From: Clostridia bacterium
Lineage (GTDB): Bacteria > Bacillota > Clostridia > Oscillospirales > Acutalibacteraceae
Length of the DNA: 60,313 bases
NCBI GenBank assembly: GCA_900767025.1
Contig: CAAFXS010000010.1
Span: 1 to 60,313, forward strand
Direction: 5' to 3'
Shown: positions 35,095-43,841 of the stretch, one piece after another
How positions within the stretch are numbered: the first letter of the stretch is position 1
How the letters are laid out: each line of letters starts with the position of its first letter
Made by a program: the position numbers and the translations under genes
Notes under the pieces: model-generated
The model's database searches: none
What the model was told of the DNA's origin: nothing
The model's input: the letters and a program-made list of their open reading frames with translations, nothing else

Positions 35095-35506
35095 GGCACT
35101 GTTTTATGCTGTGTTGACAGGCGGTGCCCTGGGGTTGTTTTTTGATGCTTTAAGATTTTCAAGACTGCTTTTTAACGATAAGTTTTTCTTTGATTTTTTC
35201 TTTTGGATTATCAGCTCAATAGTTGTATTTTGCTATTTGCTTGTTTTTAATAACGGCAGTATAAGGGCAGTCTATCTTGCTTTTATTCTGCTTGGCTTTT
35301 TGGCAGTGATATTTTCTCTGGGATATGCTACAAAACCGGTTCAGCAAAGGCTTGCAAAAAAGATTAAAATTCGGTTAAAAAAATTAAAAAAAGTATTGCA
35401 AAAATTATATAACATATTATATAATATAAAAGTAAAATCAGTTGGGTTATCAAAAAGAAAGTTAAAAGGTGGTAAAAATGGTAAAGGAAAAAAGCAAAAA
35501 GAGTAA
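35087..35506 (+). CDS. yabQ: Spore cortex biosynthesis protein YabQ
   Basis: 139 residues, GTG start. Three to four membrane helices (about 5-25, 40-60, 65-85) begin with ALFYAVLTGGALGLFFDALR, matching the YabQ pattern of a Gly-rich first helix followed by FDxxR. The C-terminal 40 residues are extremely Lys-rich. It overlaps yabP upstream and runs 29 bases into divIC. Confidence 0.85.
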   Translation: MAEALFYAVLTGGALGLFFDALRFSRLLFNDKFFFDFFFWIISSIVVFCYLLVFNNGSIRAVYLAFILLGFLAVIFSLGYATKPVQQRLAKKIKIRLKKLKKVLQKLYNILYNIKVKSVGLSKRKLKGGKNGKGKKQKE

Positions 35507-35810
35507 ATCTCTTTCGTCTTTTTTTTCAAATAAAAAGAACATACCTATGCTTTTGATAACGGCAGGTCTTGTGGCTGTCTTTGTGTTCTTCGGTGTAACT
35601 ATGGTTAACCAAAGCGCCGATATCAGCAGAATGGAAAGGCAGAGAGACGAGATTGCAATGAAGGTTGATGAGCAGACCAAGTCAAATGCTCAGCTTCAGG
35701 CTGTCCTTGATAACGAAAATAAGGACGATTATATCGAACAAAAGGCTCGTGAAAAGGGCTATGTAAAATCAAACGAAATTGTTTTTTACGACATTTCGGC
35801 AAGTGAGTAA
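35478..35810 (+). CDS. divIC: Septum formation initiator DivIC/FtsB-like protein
   Basis: 110 residues: a basic cytosolic N-terminus, one membrane helix (about 22-43), a short coiled coil (MERQRDEIAMKVDEQTKSNAQL) and a C-terminal DYIEQKAREKGYVKSNEIVFYD. That C-terminal sequence is typical of DivIC/FtsB proteins, which join FtsL and DivIB at the divisome. AGGTGG before ATG 35478 fixes the start inside the yabQ gene, a 29-base overlap. Confidence 0.88.
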   Translation: MVKEKSKKSKSLSSFFSNKKNIPMLLITAGLVAVFVFFGVTMVNQSADISRMERQRDEIAMKVDEQTKSNAQLQAVLDNENKDDYIEQKAREKGYVKSNEIVFYDISASE

Positions 35811-35815
35811 TACGT

Positions 35816-35847
35816 AAGACCGAGGGGTGTCCCGCTCGGTCTTTTTT
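35816..35847 (+). terminator. Terminator after divIC
   Basis: Stem AAGACCGAG/CTCGGTCTT with a GC-rich loop region and a following T-run (CTTTTTT). Confidence 0.9.
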
Positions 35848-35866
35848 GATGTACGGAGATATGAAA

Positions 35867-36712
35867 ATGAGAGAGATTAAAGCAACAGAAATTGAAAACA
35901 CAGTGGAGGAGCTTGTTATTAAAGCTAACAAAATTCTTCCCGAGGATTTGGCGGATTGTATCGGCTGCTGCCGTGAAAATGAAACCAACGAAACTGCAAA
36001 AGCAATCCTCGGCGACCTGCAGGCTAATTTAGATGCCGCCAAGGAGCTTGATATCCCCATTTGTCAGGATACGGGCATGGCAGTGATTTTTGCGGAAATC
36101 GGTCAGGAGGTTCACATTACAGGCGGTTCCTTTGAGGATGCTGTTAACCGAGGTGTCAGCAAGGGTTATACAAACGGACTTTTGCGTAAATCCGTTGTTG
36201 CGGACCCTTTCAAAAACAGAGTTAACACCAACGATAATACTCCTGCAATTATACATACAAGGCTTGTTGAGGGCGACAAAATTAAGATAACCGCCGCGCC
36301 AAAGGGCTTCGGCAGTGAAAATATGAGCGCTCTTAAAATGTTTACCCCCTCTGCCAAAAGGGAGGATATTGTTGGCTTTGTAGTAGATTCCGTCAAAAAG
36401 GCAGGCTCAAATCCCTGTCCGCCGGTGGTAATAGGTGTTGGAATCGGCGGTGATTTTGAGTACAGTGCAATCCTTGCAAAAAAGGCTCTTTGCAGGAGCG
36501 TATCAGTTCGAAACAGCGATAGCTTTTATGCCGATATGGAAAAGGAAATTCTAGACAAAATCAATGCTCTTGATATCGGTCCTCAGGGCTTCGGCGGACA
36601 AACCACGGCACTTTGCGTTAATATCGAAACCTATCCCACTCATATTGCAGGACTGCCTGTGGCGGTTAATGTGGGTTGCCATGTAACGCGCCACGCAGAA
36701 AAGATAATATAA
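35867..36712 (+). CDS. Class I fumarate hydratase/tartrate dehydratase alpha subunit
   Basis: About 281 residues. This is the N-terminal half of the two-subunit 4Fe-4S fumarase (alpha/TtdA type): CQDTGMAVIF contains one cluster Cys, followed by GVGIGGDFEYSAILAKKAL and QGFGGQTTALCVNIE. ATG 35867 lies 8 bases after CGGAG; ATG 35861 is too close to it. The beta subunit, normally the next gene, is absent here: an RNA methyltransferase follows 14 bases later. The partner must be elsewhere for fumarase activity. Confidence 0.88.
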   Translation: MREIKATEIENTVEELVIKANKILPEDLADCIGCCRENETNETAKAILGDLQANLDAAKELDIPICQDTGMAVIFAEIGQEVHITGGSFEDAVNRGVSKGYTNGLLRKSVVADPFKNRVNTNDNTPAIIHTRLVEGDKIKITAAPKGFGSENMSALKMFTPSAKREDIVGFVVDSVKKAGSNPCPPVVIGVGIGGDFEYSAILAKKALCRSVSVRNSDSFYADMEKEILDKINALDIGPQGFGGQTTALCVNIETYPTHIAGLPVAVNVGCHVTRHAEKII

Positions 36713-36725
36713 AGGAATTGAAAAT

Positions 36726-37841
36726 ATGCATTTACAAATGGTTGCACCCTGCCTTTTAGGCTTGGAAGGCTTGGTGGCAGATGATTTAAAATTTATGGAG
36801 GCTGAAAATGTTTCAGCCGAAAACGGCAGAGTTTTCTTCGAGGGTAATGAAAATATTCTTGCCCGTGCAAATATTTGCAGCCGTTATGCAGAAAGAATTT
36901 TAATCGTTCTTGACAGATTTAAGGCAGTTACCTTTGAAGAGCTTTTTCAGGCAGTTAAGGCATTGCCCTGGTCGGAATTTATCGGCTCGGCAGATACCTT
37001 TCCTGTTAAGGGTTACAGCATTAACTCCGCTCTCCATTCAGTACCCGACTGCCAAAAGATTATTAAAAAAGCAGTGGTTGAATCACTTAAAGAGGATTAC
37101 GGCATTACCTGGTTTGAGGAAAGCGGACCCGTTCACCAAATTCAGTTTTCTGTTATGAAGGACGAGGTTACAATAATGCTTGACACCTCCGGCAGAGGGC
37201 TTCACAAGCGCGGTTACAGACCCGAGAGTAACGATGCTCCCATTAGGGAAACCCTTGCCGCCGCTCTTTGCAGTCTTTCACGGCTTAGGCATTATCACAC
37301 ACTTTACGACCCCTTTTGCGGCAGCGGCACAATTCTTATTGAGGGTGCAATGCTTGCCAATAATATTGCCCCGGGAATAATGCGTAATTTTGAGTGTGAC
37401 CGCTGGGGCTTTATTCCCGAAAAAGCCTGGAAAGAGGAAAGAGAGCGTTGCCACGATATTATTAAAACAGACACCGATTTTGTTGCCTTCGGCAGTGATA
37501 TTGACCCTCACGCCTTGGAGCTTACAATGGCAAATGCCAAAAGAATTAAGGTTGACAAGTTTATTAAAACCTCTGTTTGCGATATTAAGGATTTCGCTCC
37601 CACAACGGAAAAGGGCACTCTTATAACAAATCCGCCGTATGGTGAAAGAATGCTTGATATTAAGCAGGCTCAGGGGATATACAGAACTCTCGGTGAAAGG
37701 TTTGTTTCAAAGCACGGCTGGTCCTACGGTATTATTTCACCTGACGAGGAGTTTGAAAAGCTTTTCGGCAGAAAGGCTGATAAAAGAAGAAAGCTTTATA
37801 ACGGAATGATTAAATGTCAGTACTATATGTACTTTAAATAA
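36726..37841 (+). CDS. THUMP-domain class I SAM-dependent RNA methyltransferase (RlmL/YpsC-like)
   Basis: 371 residues. An N-terminal ferredoxin-like and THUMP region (about 1-155) precedes a Rossmann methyltransferase with YDPFCGSGTILIEGAML, an acidic SAM-binding segment FGSDIDPHALE, and the N6/N2 methylase motif NPPYGERM. Family members methylate N2 of a 23S rRNA guanosine (2445 in E. coli RlmL). The C-terminal RlmK-like half of E. coli RlmL is not present, as in other Firmicutes YpsC proteins. Confidence 0.92.
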   Translation: MHLQMVAPCLLGLEGLVADDLKFMEAENVSAENGRVFFEGNENILARANICSRYAERILIVLDRFKAVTFEELFQAVKALPWSEFIGSADTFPVKGYSINSALHSVPDCQKIIKKAVVESLKEDYGITWFEESGPVHQIQFSVMKDEVTIMLDTSGRGLHKRGYRPESNDAPIRETLAAALCSLSRLRHYHTLYDPFCGSGTILIEGAMLANNIAPGIMRNFECDRWGFIPEKAWKEERERCHDIIKTDTDFVAFGSDIDPHALELTMANAKRIKVDKFIKTSVCDIKDFAPTTEKGTLITNPPYGERMLDIKQAQGIYRTLGERFVSKHGWSYGIISPDEEFEKLFGRKADKRRKLYNGMIKCQYYMYFK

Positions 37842-37850
37842 GGTGATATT

Positions 37851-39497
37851 ATGGATTATAAGGAAAAATATCAGCAGTGGCTGAAAAACGCTGACGAGGA
37901 AACAAGAAATGAGCTTTCCTCAATTCACGATGAAAAGGAAATTGAGGATAGGTTTTATAAGGATTTATCCTTCGGTACAGGCGGTTTGCGCGGAGTTATG
38001 GGCGCAGGCTCCAACCGTATGAATTCCTATACCGTGGGCAAGGCCACTCTCGGCATTGCAAGGTATTTAAAAAGTAAGCACAGCGGTGAACTTTCTGTTG
38101 CCATTGCCTGTGATTCAAGGCTTAATTCCCGTGCTTTTCTTTGGGATGCCGCCAGGGTGTTTGCCTCACAGGGTATTAAGGTTTATGCCTATACAAAAAT
38201 TGTTCCCGTTCCTGTTTTGTCCTTTACCACAAGGTATTTGGGCTGTACCGCAGGTGTAATGATTACCGCATCTCATAATCCGAAGGAATATAACGGCTAC
38301 AAGGTTTATGACAATAAGGGTTGTCAGTTTTGCACCGAGGATGCCAAAAACGCCCTTGAATTTATAAATGAAATTGAAGACTATTTTACTGTGTATGAAG
38401 GTGTGGAAAGCACTGATTATTACATAGAAAACGGAATGATTAAGGGTATCTATGATAACGAGCTTAACGCCTTTATCGGTGAGGTTAAAAAGCAGTCTCT
38501 TTATGAGGAAAAATCAAATCTCGAAATAGTTTATACACCGCTTCACGGTACAGGTCTTGTTCCTGTTACAGAGGTGCTTAAAGGAATGTCGGTAACGGTT
38601 CTTGATTCTCAAAAAGAGCCTGACGGCAATTTCCCAACAGTTAAATCACCTAATCCCGAGGACAAGGCGGCTTTAACTCTTGCCATTGAAAAGGCAAAGG
38701 AAATCGGTGCCGATTTGGTTTTGGGTACCGACCCTGACTGCGACCGTGTGGGAATTGCCGTTAAAGACGGTGACGATTATGTGCTTTTCACAGGTAATCA
38801 AACAGGCGCACTGCTTGTGAATTTTGTTCTGACAATGAAAAAAGCACAGCTTAACGAAAAATCAACTCTTGTCAAAACCATTGTTACCTCCGAGCTTGGT
38901 GCAAATATCGGCAGGAGCTTCGGTCTTAAGGTTGATGAAACACTGACAGGCTTTAAGTATATCGGCGATAAAATCAATAAATACGAGCATACCGGCCAGC
39001 AGGAATTCGTAATCGGCTATGAGGAGTCCTACGGCTACCTTGTGGGCACACACGCCAGGGATAAGGACGCAGTTGTGTCATCAATGCTAATTTGTCAAAT
39101 GGCGGCTTGGTATAAAAATCAGGGCAAAACCCTTGTTGACGGACTTAACGAAATTTATGACAAATACGGCTATTACCTTGATTATCTCGATTCCTTTGTG
39201 CTTAAGGGCAAGGACGGGGCAGAAAAAATTCAAAGCCTAATGACCTATTTCAGAAATACCGGCAAGGAGCTTTTTGACGGTATTGAAAGGATAATTGATT
39301 TCAGCACAGGTATAGGCGATTTGCCCAAGGAAAATGTGCTTAAATACATTTGGCAGGACGGCTCCTGGATGGCTGTTCGTCCCTCGGGCACAGAGCCTAA
39401 AATTAAGATTTATTATTCAGTTGTTGACAATAGCAGAGAAAATGCTTTAAACCGACTTGAAGAAATCAGAAATAAGATTAAATCCATAATTGATTAA
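37851..39497 (+). CDS. Phospho-sugar mutase (phosphoglucomutase/phosphomannomutase)
   Basis: 548 residues of the alpha-D-phosphohexomutase family, PgcA-like. The phosphoserine loop TASHNPKEYNGYKVY, the metal loop GTDPDCDRVGIAV, the sugar-binding GYEESYGYL and the C-terminal phosphate loop VRPSGTEPKIKIY are all intact. It interconverts glucose 1- and 6-phosphate, perhaps mannose phosphates too. Its nearness to the GH38 mannosidase suggests, but does not prove, a role in mannose use. Confidence 0.93.
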   Translation: MDYKEKYQQWLKNADEETRNELSSIHDEKEIEDRFYKDLSFGTGGLRGVMGAGSNRMNSYTVGKATLGIARYLKSKHSGELSVAIACDSRLNSRAFLWDAARVFASQGIKVYAYTKIVPVPVLSFTTRYLGCTAGVMITASHNPKEYNGYKVYDNKGCQFCTEDAKNALEFINEIEDYFTVYEGVESTDYYIENGMIKGIYDNELNAFIGEVKKQSLYEEKSNLEIVYTPLHGTGLVPVTEVLKGMSVTVLDSQKEPDGNFPTVKSPNPEDKAALTLAIEKAKEIGADLVLGTDPDCDRVGIAVKDGDDYVLFTGNQTGALLVNFVLTMKKAQLNEKSTLVKTIVTSELGANIGRSFGLKVDETLTGFKYIGDKINKYEHTGQQEFVIGYEESYGYLVGTHARDKDAVVSSMLICQMAAWYKNQGKTLVDGLNEIYDKYGYYLDYLDSFVLKGKDGAEKIQSLMTYFRNTGKELFDGIERIIDFSTGIGDLPKENVLKYIWQDGSWMAVRPSGTEPKIKIYYSVVDNSRENALNRLEEIRNKIKSIID

Positions 39498-39509
39498 CGG
39501 GAGAAGAAT

Positions 39510-39752
39510 ATGAACAAAATTGAAAGCTATGTTGAAACTGTTTTACAGCCAAAGCTTCAGGGTGACGGCGGCTGGGTTGAGTTTGTTTCCCTTGAAAATG
39601 GTGAGCTTACCCTTATTTTCCGCGGCGAGTGTTCAAAATGCCTTATTCTTCACCGCTGTACCGATTGGATTGAAGAACAGATTAAAAATGATTTGAATAA
39701 AACCGTTAAGGTTTGTGCAGTTCGCAAAAAACCTTATTTTCAGGATGTGTAA
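39510..39752 (+). CDS. Small NifU C-terminal-like (Fe-S scaffold) protein
   Basis: 80 residues resembling the NifU C-terminal domain: ESYVETVLQPKLQGDGGWVEFVSLEN, then a Cys motif CSKCLILHRC. Usual NifU domains have CxxC within a longer GxCxxCP pattern; here there are three Cys over ten residues. It may carry a small Fe-S cluster. It lies between the phosphomutase and the mannosidase, with no iron-sulfur genes nearby; the assignment is by fold-level similarity and is moderate. Confidence 0.65.
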   Translation: MNKIESYVETVLQPKLQGDGGWVEFVSLENGELTLIFRGECSKCLILHRCTDWIEEQIKNDLNKTVKVCAVRKKPYFQDV

Positions 39753-39765
39753 GGGGGGATAATCA

Positions 39766-42693
39766 ATGGCTCATATTAAAGTTGTCCGCCGTTCAATGCG
39801 CCCGGAGGAATGGACTGATTTAAGATTCGGTTGGCTTAAAAGACATATTTACAGCAGTAAGTGGGAGATTAAAAATCTTCAAATCCGTGACGCCCGTCAG
39901 GTCAGCGAGATGGAGTTTGAATATTATTCCGATGATTACAGACCGCTGAATAAGGGCGATATGTATTTCACACCCGACGGAACTGCCTTCATTAAAGCAG
40001 ATGTTGATATACCTGCCGAGCTTCAGGGCAGGGAGCTTTGGTTTTCACTTAAAACCGCCGCAGAAATCTGTGTTAAGGTTAACGGCAAATATGTGGGCGG
40101 TGTTGACCCAAACAGAGAAAGAATGCTCCTTTCACCCTATGTTGACGATAAAAAGACCCTTCATTTTGAAATGATGGGTTATAACCGTTCAAAGCCCGAT
40201 GATGAGCGAAATCCCGAGTCCCTGTCGGTTCGTGGTTGCCGTCAGATTTTTGAGGGTGCATATATTTGCACCGTTAATCACGCCGTACAGGATTTGGTGT
40301 GGGATTTCGAGCTGTTGCTTGATGTGGCAAAAAGCGAGCTATTCAATGAGGATTACAGGAGCTTCCTTAACAGAGAGCTAAATAACGCAATGAATTTGAT
40401 TGACTTTGACAGTGATGAGCTCACAGGCGTTGAGGAATGTCAAATGTATCTCAATGAGGTTGTGTTTGCAAACGATAACTATAAGGGCAGTGGAGATGTG
40501 GCACTGATTGCTCACTCTCACCTTGATATTGCTTATTACTGGCGCCGTATTCACGCCGTGCAGAAGAATTTAAGAACGGTTCTTATTCAGCTTAGATTAA
40601 TGGATAAGTACCCCGATTTTAAATACACACACACCCAGCCTTATGTTTACGAAACTCTCGAAAAGTATTATCCCGAGGTTTTTGAGGAGCTTAAGGAGAA
40701 GGTTAAAAACGGTCAGTTTGAGCCTGTGGGTGCAATGTATGTTGAGCCTGACTGCAATGTCCCCTCGGCAGAGTCTTTAATCCGTCAGTGCCTTTACGGT
40801 CAGCAGGCATATAAAAGAATGTTCGGCAAAACCGTTAATAATGCTTGGCTTCCCGATGTGTTCGGTAATAGCTGGATTTTACCTCAGATTCTTAAAAAGA
40901 GCGGCGTAGATTATTTTGTTTCAAACAAAATGTCCACCTGGAACGATACAAACAGATTTCCTCATAACAATTTTATATGGCGTGGAATTGACGGCACGGA
41001 GGTACTTGCCTGTGTTCCGCCAACCCATTTCATAACCTGGAATATGCCGTCGCAGATTCAGGAAAATTGGGAGGCTTATATCGACAAGGATACCGGCGGT
41101 CAGACAATGAATATGTTTGGCTACGGTGACGGCGGCTCCGGCTGTACAGAGGAAATGATTGAGCTTATGCATCGCTTTGAAAAGCTTTCGGTTATGCCAA
41201 AGTGTCAGCATATGGGCGGAGCGGAATTTCTCGAAAAAAATCTTAAGGACAATAAAAATCTTCAGGTTTGGGACGGTGAGCTTTACCTTGAAATGCATAG
41301 GGGCACCTTTACCACAAAGGCTGAAATGAAGCGTGCTAACCGCCGACTTGAGTATAAATTCCGTACCGCAGAAATGCTTTGTGTTCTTCGCGGTGAGGAT
41401 AAAACAGCGGAAATTACAGAGCTTTATAAAAAACTACTTATTAATCAGTTTCACGATATTCTGCCGGGCTCTCATATTCATCCTGTTTATGAGGATGCAA
41501 TGGCTGATTATACCGAAATTGAAAACCGCCTTGATGAAATTATAGGCACAGGTAAAAGGTATTTTAATACCCTTAATTTCAAAAGGGACGCCCTTACCTT
41601 TGTTCCTAATAAAAAAGGTACATCAACAAGATACGGCGAAAAGGGTAACTGGATTATTCCTAATATTGAACCACTTTCCTCGGGCAGTATCAGAGCAACA
41701 AGGGCTGATGAGAGCTGGATAACAGTGGGTGAAACCGTTGAAACGCCCTACTATTCAGTTAAGTTTAACGACGACGGCTCAATAGCATCACTTTTTGATA
41801 AAGAGTTTAACAGACAGTGGGTTAAGGGTGATTTCAACAAGCTGAAAATTTACACCGACTGTCCCGGCAATTACGATGCCTGGGATATTCTGCCTAACTA
41901 TAAGGATAAGCAGATTGATATTACTGTTGAAAGTCCGCTTGCTCTCTTTGAAAAGGACGGCGAGTGTGCCGTGTTCAAAGCAGTGCTGAAAACAGAAAAA
42001 TCAAGCTGGACAATGCTTATCAGGCTCTTTAGGCGGAGCCGTGGTATTGAGGTTGAAAGCATTGTTGACTGGAGGGAAAAGCATAAGCTTGCCAAGGCAG
42101 AGTTTGGTTGTAATGTTCTCAGCCGTAAGGCGCTTTGCGACACCTCCGCAGGCTTTATCGAAAGGGATACTCACAAAAATACCACCTGGCAGCAGGCAAG
42201 GTTTGAAGCCTGCCATCACAAGTGGGCAGATTTGGCTGAAACCGACGGCGGTGTTGCCCTTATCAATGACGGCAAATACGGTATCGGCTTTGATAACAAT
42301 GTGATGTCACTTTCGCTTCTCCGTGCAACAATCCGTCCTGATGTTACAAGTGATATTGGTGTTCACAATTTCTGTTATATGATAATGCCACATAGCGGTG
42401 ATGCCGTTTCTGCAGGCATTAACAAAACTGCTCTTCAGTATAATGTACCGCTTGTAAAGGCTGATGTTACATATAACAGCAACTGCTTTGAGCCACTGTA
42501 TCTCCAGGCAATGAAAAAAGCGGAGGACGGTTCAATGACCGTTATCCGCCTTAGTGAGCAGGACGGCAGACGGGGAACAATCCGCCTTGATAAAAAGGTT
42601 AAGCTTCTTAATATGCTTGAAGAGGTGCAGGGTGAAACCGATGTTATTGAGTATAACCCCTTTGAAATAATTACTATCGGGGTGGAAGAATGA
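39766..42693 (+). CDS. GH38 alpha-mannosidase
   Basis: 975 residues. N-terminal beta domain (about 1-240), catalytic GH38 barrel from about 245 beginning LIAHSHLDIAYYWRR (zinc ligands in HSHLD), the nucleophile region NAWLPDVFGNSWILPQIL near 365, a three-helix bundle with QFHDILPGSHIH near 565, and a C-terminal beta domain. The segment EMHRGTFTTKAEMKRANRRLE is also characteristic. No signal peptide is seen, so it should act in the cytosol on imported manno-oligosaccharides. It overlaps the next gene by four bases. Confidence 0.93.
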   Translation: MAHIKVVRRSMRPEEWTDLRFGWLKRHIYSSKWEIKNLQIRDARQVSEMEFEYYSDDYRPLNKGDMYFTPDGTAFIKADVDIPAELQGRELWFSLKTAAEICVKVNGKYVGGVDPNRERMLLSPYVDDKKTLHFEMMGYNRSKPDDERNPESLSVRGCRQIFEGAYICTVNHAVQDLVWDFELLLDVAKSELFNEDYRSFLNRELNNAMNLIDFDSDELTGVEECQMYLNEVVFANDNYKGSGDVALIAHSHLDIAYYWRRIHAVQKNLRTVLIQLRLMDKYPDFKYTHTQPYVYETLEKYYPEVFEELKEKVKNGQFEPVGAMYVEPDCNVPSAESLIRQCLYGQQAYKRMFGKTVNNAWLPDVFGNSWILPQILKKSGVDYFVSNKMSTWNDTNRFPHNNFIWRGIDGTEVLACVPPTHFITWNMPSQIQENWEAYIDKDTGGQTMNMFGYGDGGSGCTEEMIELMHRFEKLSVMPKCQHMGGAEFLEKNLKDNKNLQVWDGELYLEMHRGTFTTKAEMKRANRRLEYKFRTAEMLCVLRGEDKTAEITELYKKLLINQFHDILPGSHIHPVYEDAMADYTEIENRLDEIIGTGKRYFNTLNFKRDALTFVPNKKGTSTRYGEKGNWIIPNIEPLSSGSIRATRADESWITVGETVETPYYSVKFNDDGSIASLFDKEFNRQWVKGDFNKLKIYTDCPGNYDAWDILPNYKDKQIDITVESPLALFEKDGECAVFKAVLKTEKSSWTMLIRLFRRSRGIEVESIVDWREKHKLAKAEFGCNVLSRKALCDTSAGFIERDTHKNTTWQQARFEACHHKWADLAETDGGVALINDGKYGIGFDNNVMSLSLLRATIRPDVTSDIGVHNFCYMIMPHSGDAVSAGINKTALQYNVPLVKADVTYNSNCFEPLYLQAMKKAEDGSMTVIRLSEQDGRRGTIRLDKKVKLLNMLEEVQGETDVIEYNPFEIITIGVEE

Positions 42694-43082
42694 CAAAAGC
42701 ACAGGTAATTATATTAGTCGCCGTTGTAATTTTTGTTTTGGGAATTGCTGTTATTCCGCTGATTAACCGCCGTTCCTTCCGTAACCTGCCCTTTGACCAG
42801 CAGGTGAGGATATTAATGAAAGAGGCAAAGGGTCTTGTCTATTTCAAAAATATTTCAAAGGGCTCCACAGGTATTCTTTATTATGTAAAAAATAAAAGGA
42901 AAATACTTGCTTTTCCCTGGGTGATTAAGGACGGCAGTATGCTCTGCACAAGGAAAAATCCTTTTGATCACTGGGATTATCCGGAGGAAAAACAACCTCT
43001 TAACGAGGACGAGCTCACCCAGCTTATGACAGAGCTTGAAAGGTTCAATAAAAAGAATCCCGTTAAATTAGTTTTTAAGTAA
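42690..43082 (+). CDS. Hypothetical membrane-anchored protein
   Basis: 130 residues: one N-terminal membrane helix (about 5-25) followed by a soluble domain rich in Lys and aromatic residues with YFKNISKGSTGILYYVKNKRK and HWDYPEE. I do not recognise a named family. The start overlaps the mannosidase stop by four bases, so it is co-translated with it. A shared role is possible but unproven. Confidence 0.7.
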   Translation: MTKAQVIILVAVVIFVLGIAVIPLINRRSFRNLPFDQQVRILMKEAKGLVYFKNISKGSTGILYYVKNKRKILAFPWVIKDGSMLCTRKNPFDHWDYPEEKQPLNEDELTQLMTELERFNKKNPVKLVFK

Positions 43083-43121
43083 CAAAAGCGACCCTAAGTG
43101 TATTTAGGTGACATACTTTCC

Positions 43122-43157
43122 GTAGGGCAGGGGCTTGCTCCTGCCGTAATATAAATT
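43122..43157. repeat. Short palindromic repeat (GGCAGGGGC...GCTCCTGCC), copy 1
   Basis: GTAGGGCAGGGGCTTGCTCC followed by TGCCGT and ATATAAATT; the same string occurs at 57138-57172 with one base changed. GGCAGGGGC and GCTCCTGCC pair with one mismatch around TT. Both copies are intergenic and stand next to accessory genes. Confidence 0.8.
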
Positions 43158-43174
43158 ATATCAGTTAGCATTTT

Positions 43175-43208
43175 AAAAGCGTCTTGGATTGTTGTCCAAG
43201 ACGCTTTT
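43175..43208. terminator. Bidirectional terminator
   Basis: A perfect 14-bp stem (AAAAGCGTCTTGGA with TCCAAGACGCTTTT) with a six-base loop, lying between the convergent plus-strand mannosidase operon and the minus-strand gene at 43249-43623. A run of T follows in either direction. Confidence 0.88.
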
Positions 43209-43248
43209 AGGTATTTCCGTGTGAAAAAATGAAGTTTTTATTGGCAAA

Positions 43249-43623
43249 TTAATAAATCAGCATAAAGTAAAATGGAAAATCAAGAATATCATCATAGTTA
43301 TCAAATTTATTCTTGTTATCGGGTTCTTTTGTTTTATCCACAACATAAATCCAATCGGTTTCAGTTTCACCAACGGCATTTGTAAATGTAATTTTTGTAC
43401 CCATTGGAGTATATCCGCAGGAATCAATTTCTTCTATATCATCCTCATACTTAACATAAATTATAAACAAATCCTTGGTAATTCTTCTCCACTGCGTTCT
43501 GCATGTAACAGGTATCATACTGTCGCTATGAAATCTTGATTTATAAAGCGTTTTGTCTCCGTCGGTTTTCTTTCTTAACGAGGTAAAGCCATCAATACTT
43601 TTAAAATTTTTTTCATATAACAA
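43249..43623 (-). CDS. Hypothetical protein
   Basis: 124 residues, soluble, rich in aromatic and charged residues (e.g. DLFIIYVKYEDDIEEIDSCGY and the C-terminal FDNYDDILDFPFYFMLIY). Not recognised. The gene is convincing because a consensus promoter and an AGAAGGAG ribosome site precede ATG, and a terminator follows. It is a stand-alone minus-strand unit between oppositely oriented housekeeping operons. Confidence 0.75.
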   Translation of the reverse strand: MLYEKNFKSIDGFTSLRKKTDGDKTLYKSRFHSDSMIPVTCRTQWRRITKDLFIIYVKYEDDIEEIDSCGYTPMGTKITFTNAVGETETDWIYVVDKTKEPDNKNKFDNYDDILDFPFYFMLIY

Positions 43624-43654
43624 TACTCCTTCTAAAAAGGCTTTTCCTAATTTC

Positions 43655-43683
43655 AGTATATATTATGCAAACAGGTATGTCAA
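43655..43683 (-). promoter_or_regulatory. Consensus sigma-A promoter of the minus-strand hypothetical gene
   Basis: Reading the minus strand, TTGACA (43683-43678) and TATACT (43660-43655) are separated by 17 bp, 32 bp before the start codon. Confidence 0.85.
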
Positions 43684-43689
43684 CACAAA

Positions 43690-43727
43690 CGAAAAAGCAC
43701 GGTTACCGACATATTTCGATAACCGTG
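43690..43727 (-). terminator. Minus-strand terminator after the 40-codon ORF
   Basis: CACGGTTA (43698-43705) pairs with TAACCGTG (43720-43727), followed on the minus strand by CTTTTTC. It separates the small ORF transcript from the next minus-strand promoter, only seven bases further on. Confidence 0.75.
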
Positions 43728-43841
43728 TGTTTCTTTATAGAAAGTCCGACAGCTTAATGCTGTCAAAATATTTATTTGTTAAATTGTAAAACTCGTTCCG
43801 CATTGAAATGGTTTTACAGCTTTCCCTGCGGCTCGCTTTTG

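Noticed and set aside
35478..35506. Frameshift between yabQ and divIC
   Set aside because: The 29-base overlap is in different frames with a good divIC ribosome site; both proteins have complete expected ends, so this is a real gene overlap.
43553..43789. A 78-codon plus-strand frame overlapping the minus-strand hypothetical gene and its promoter
   Set aside because: No ribosome site, crosses a terminator hairpin and a consensus minus-strand promoter, and resembles no known protein.
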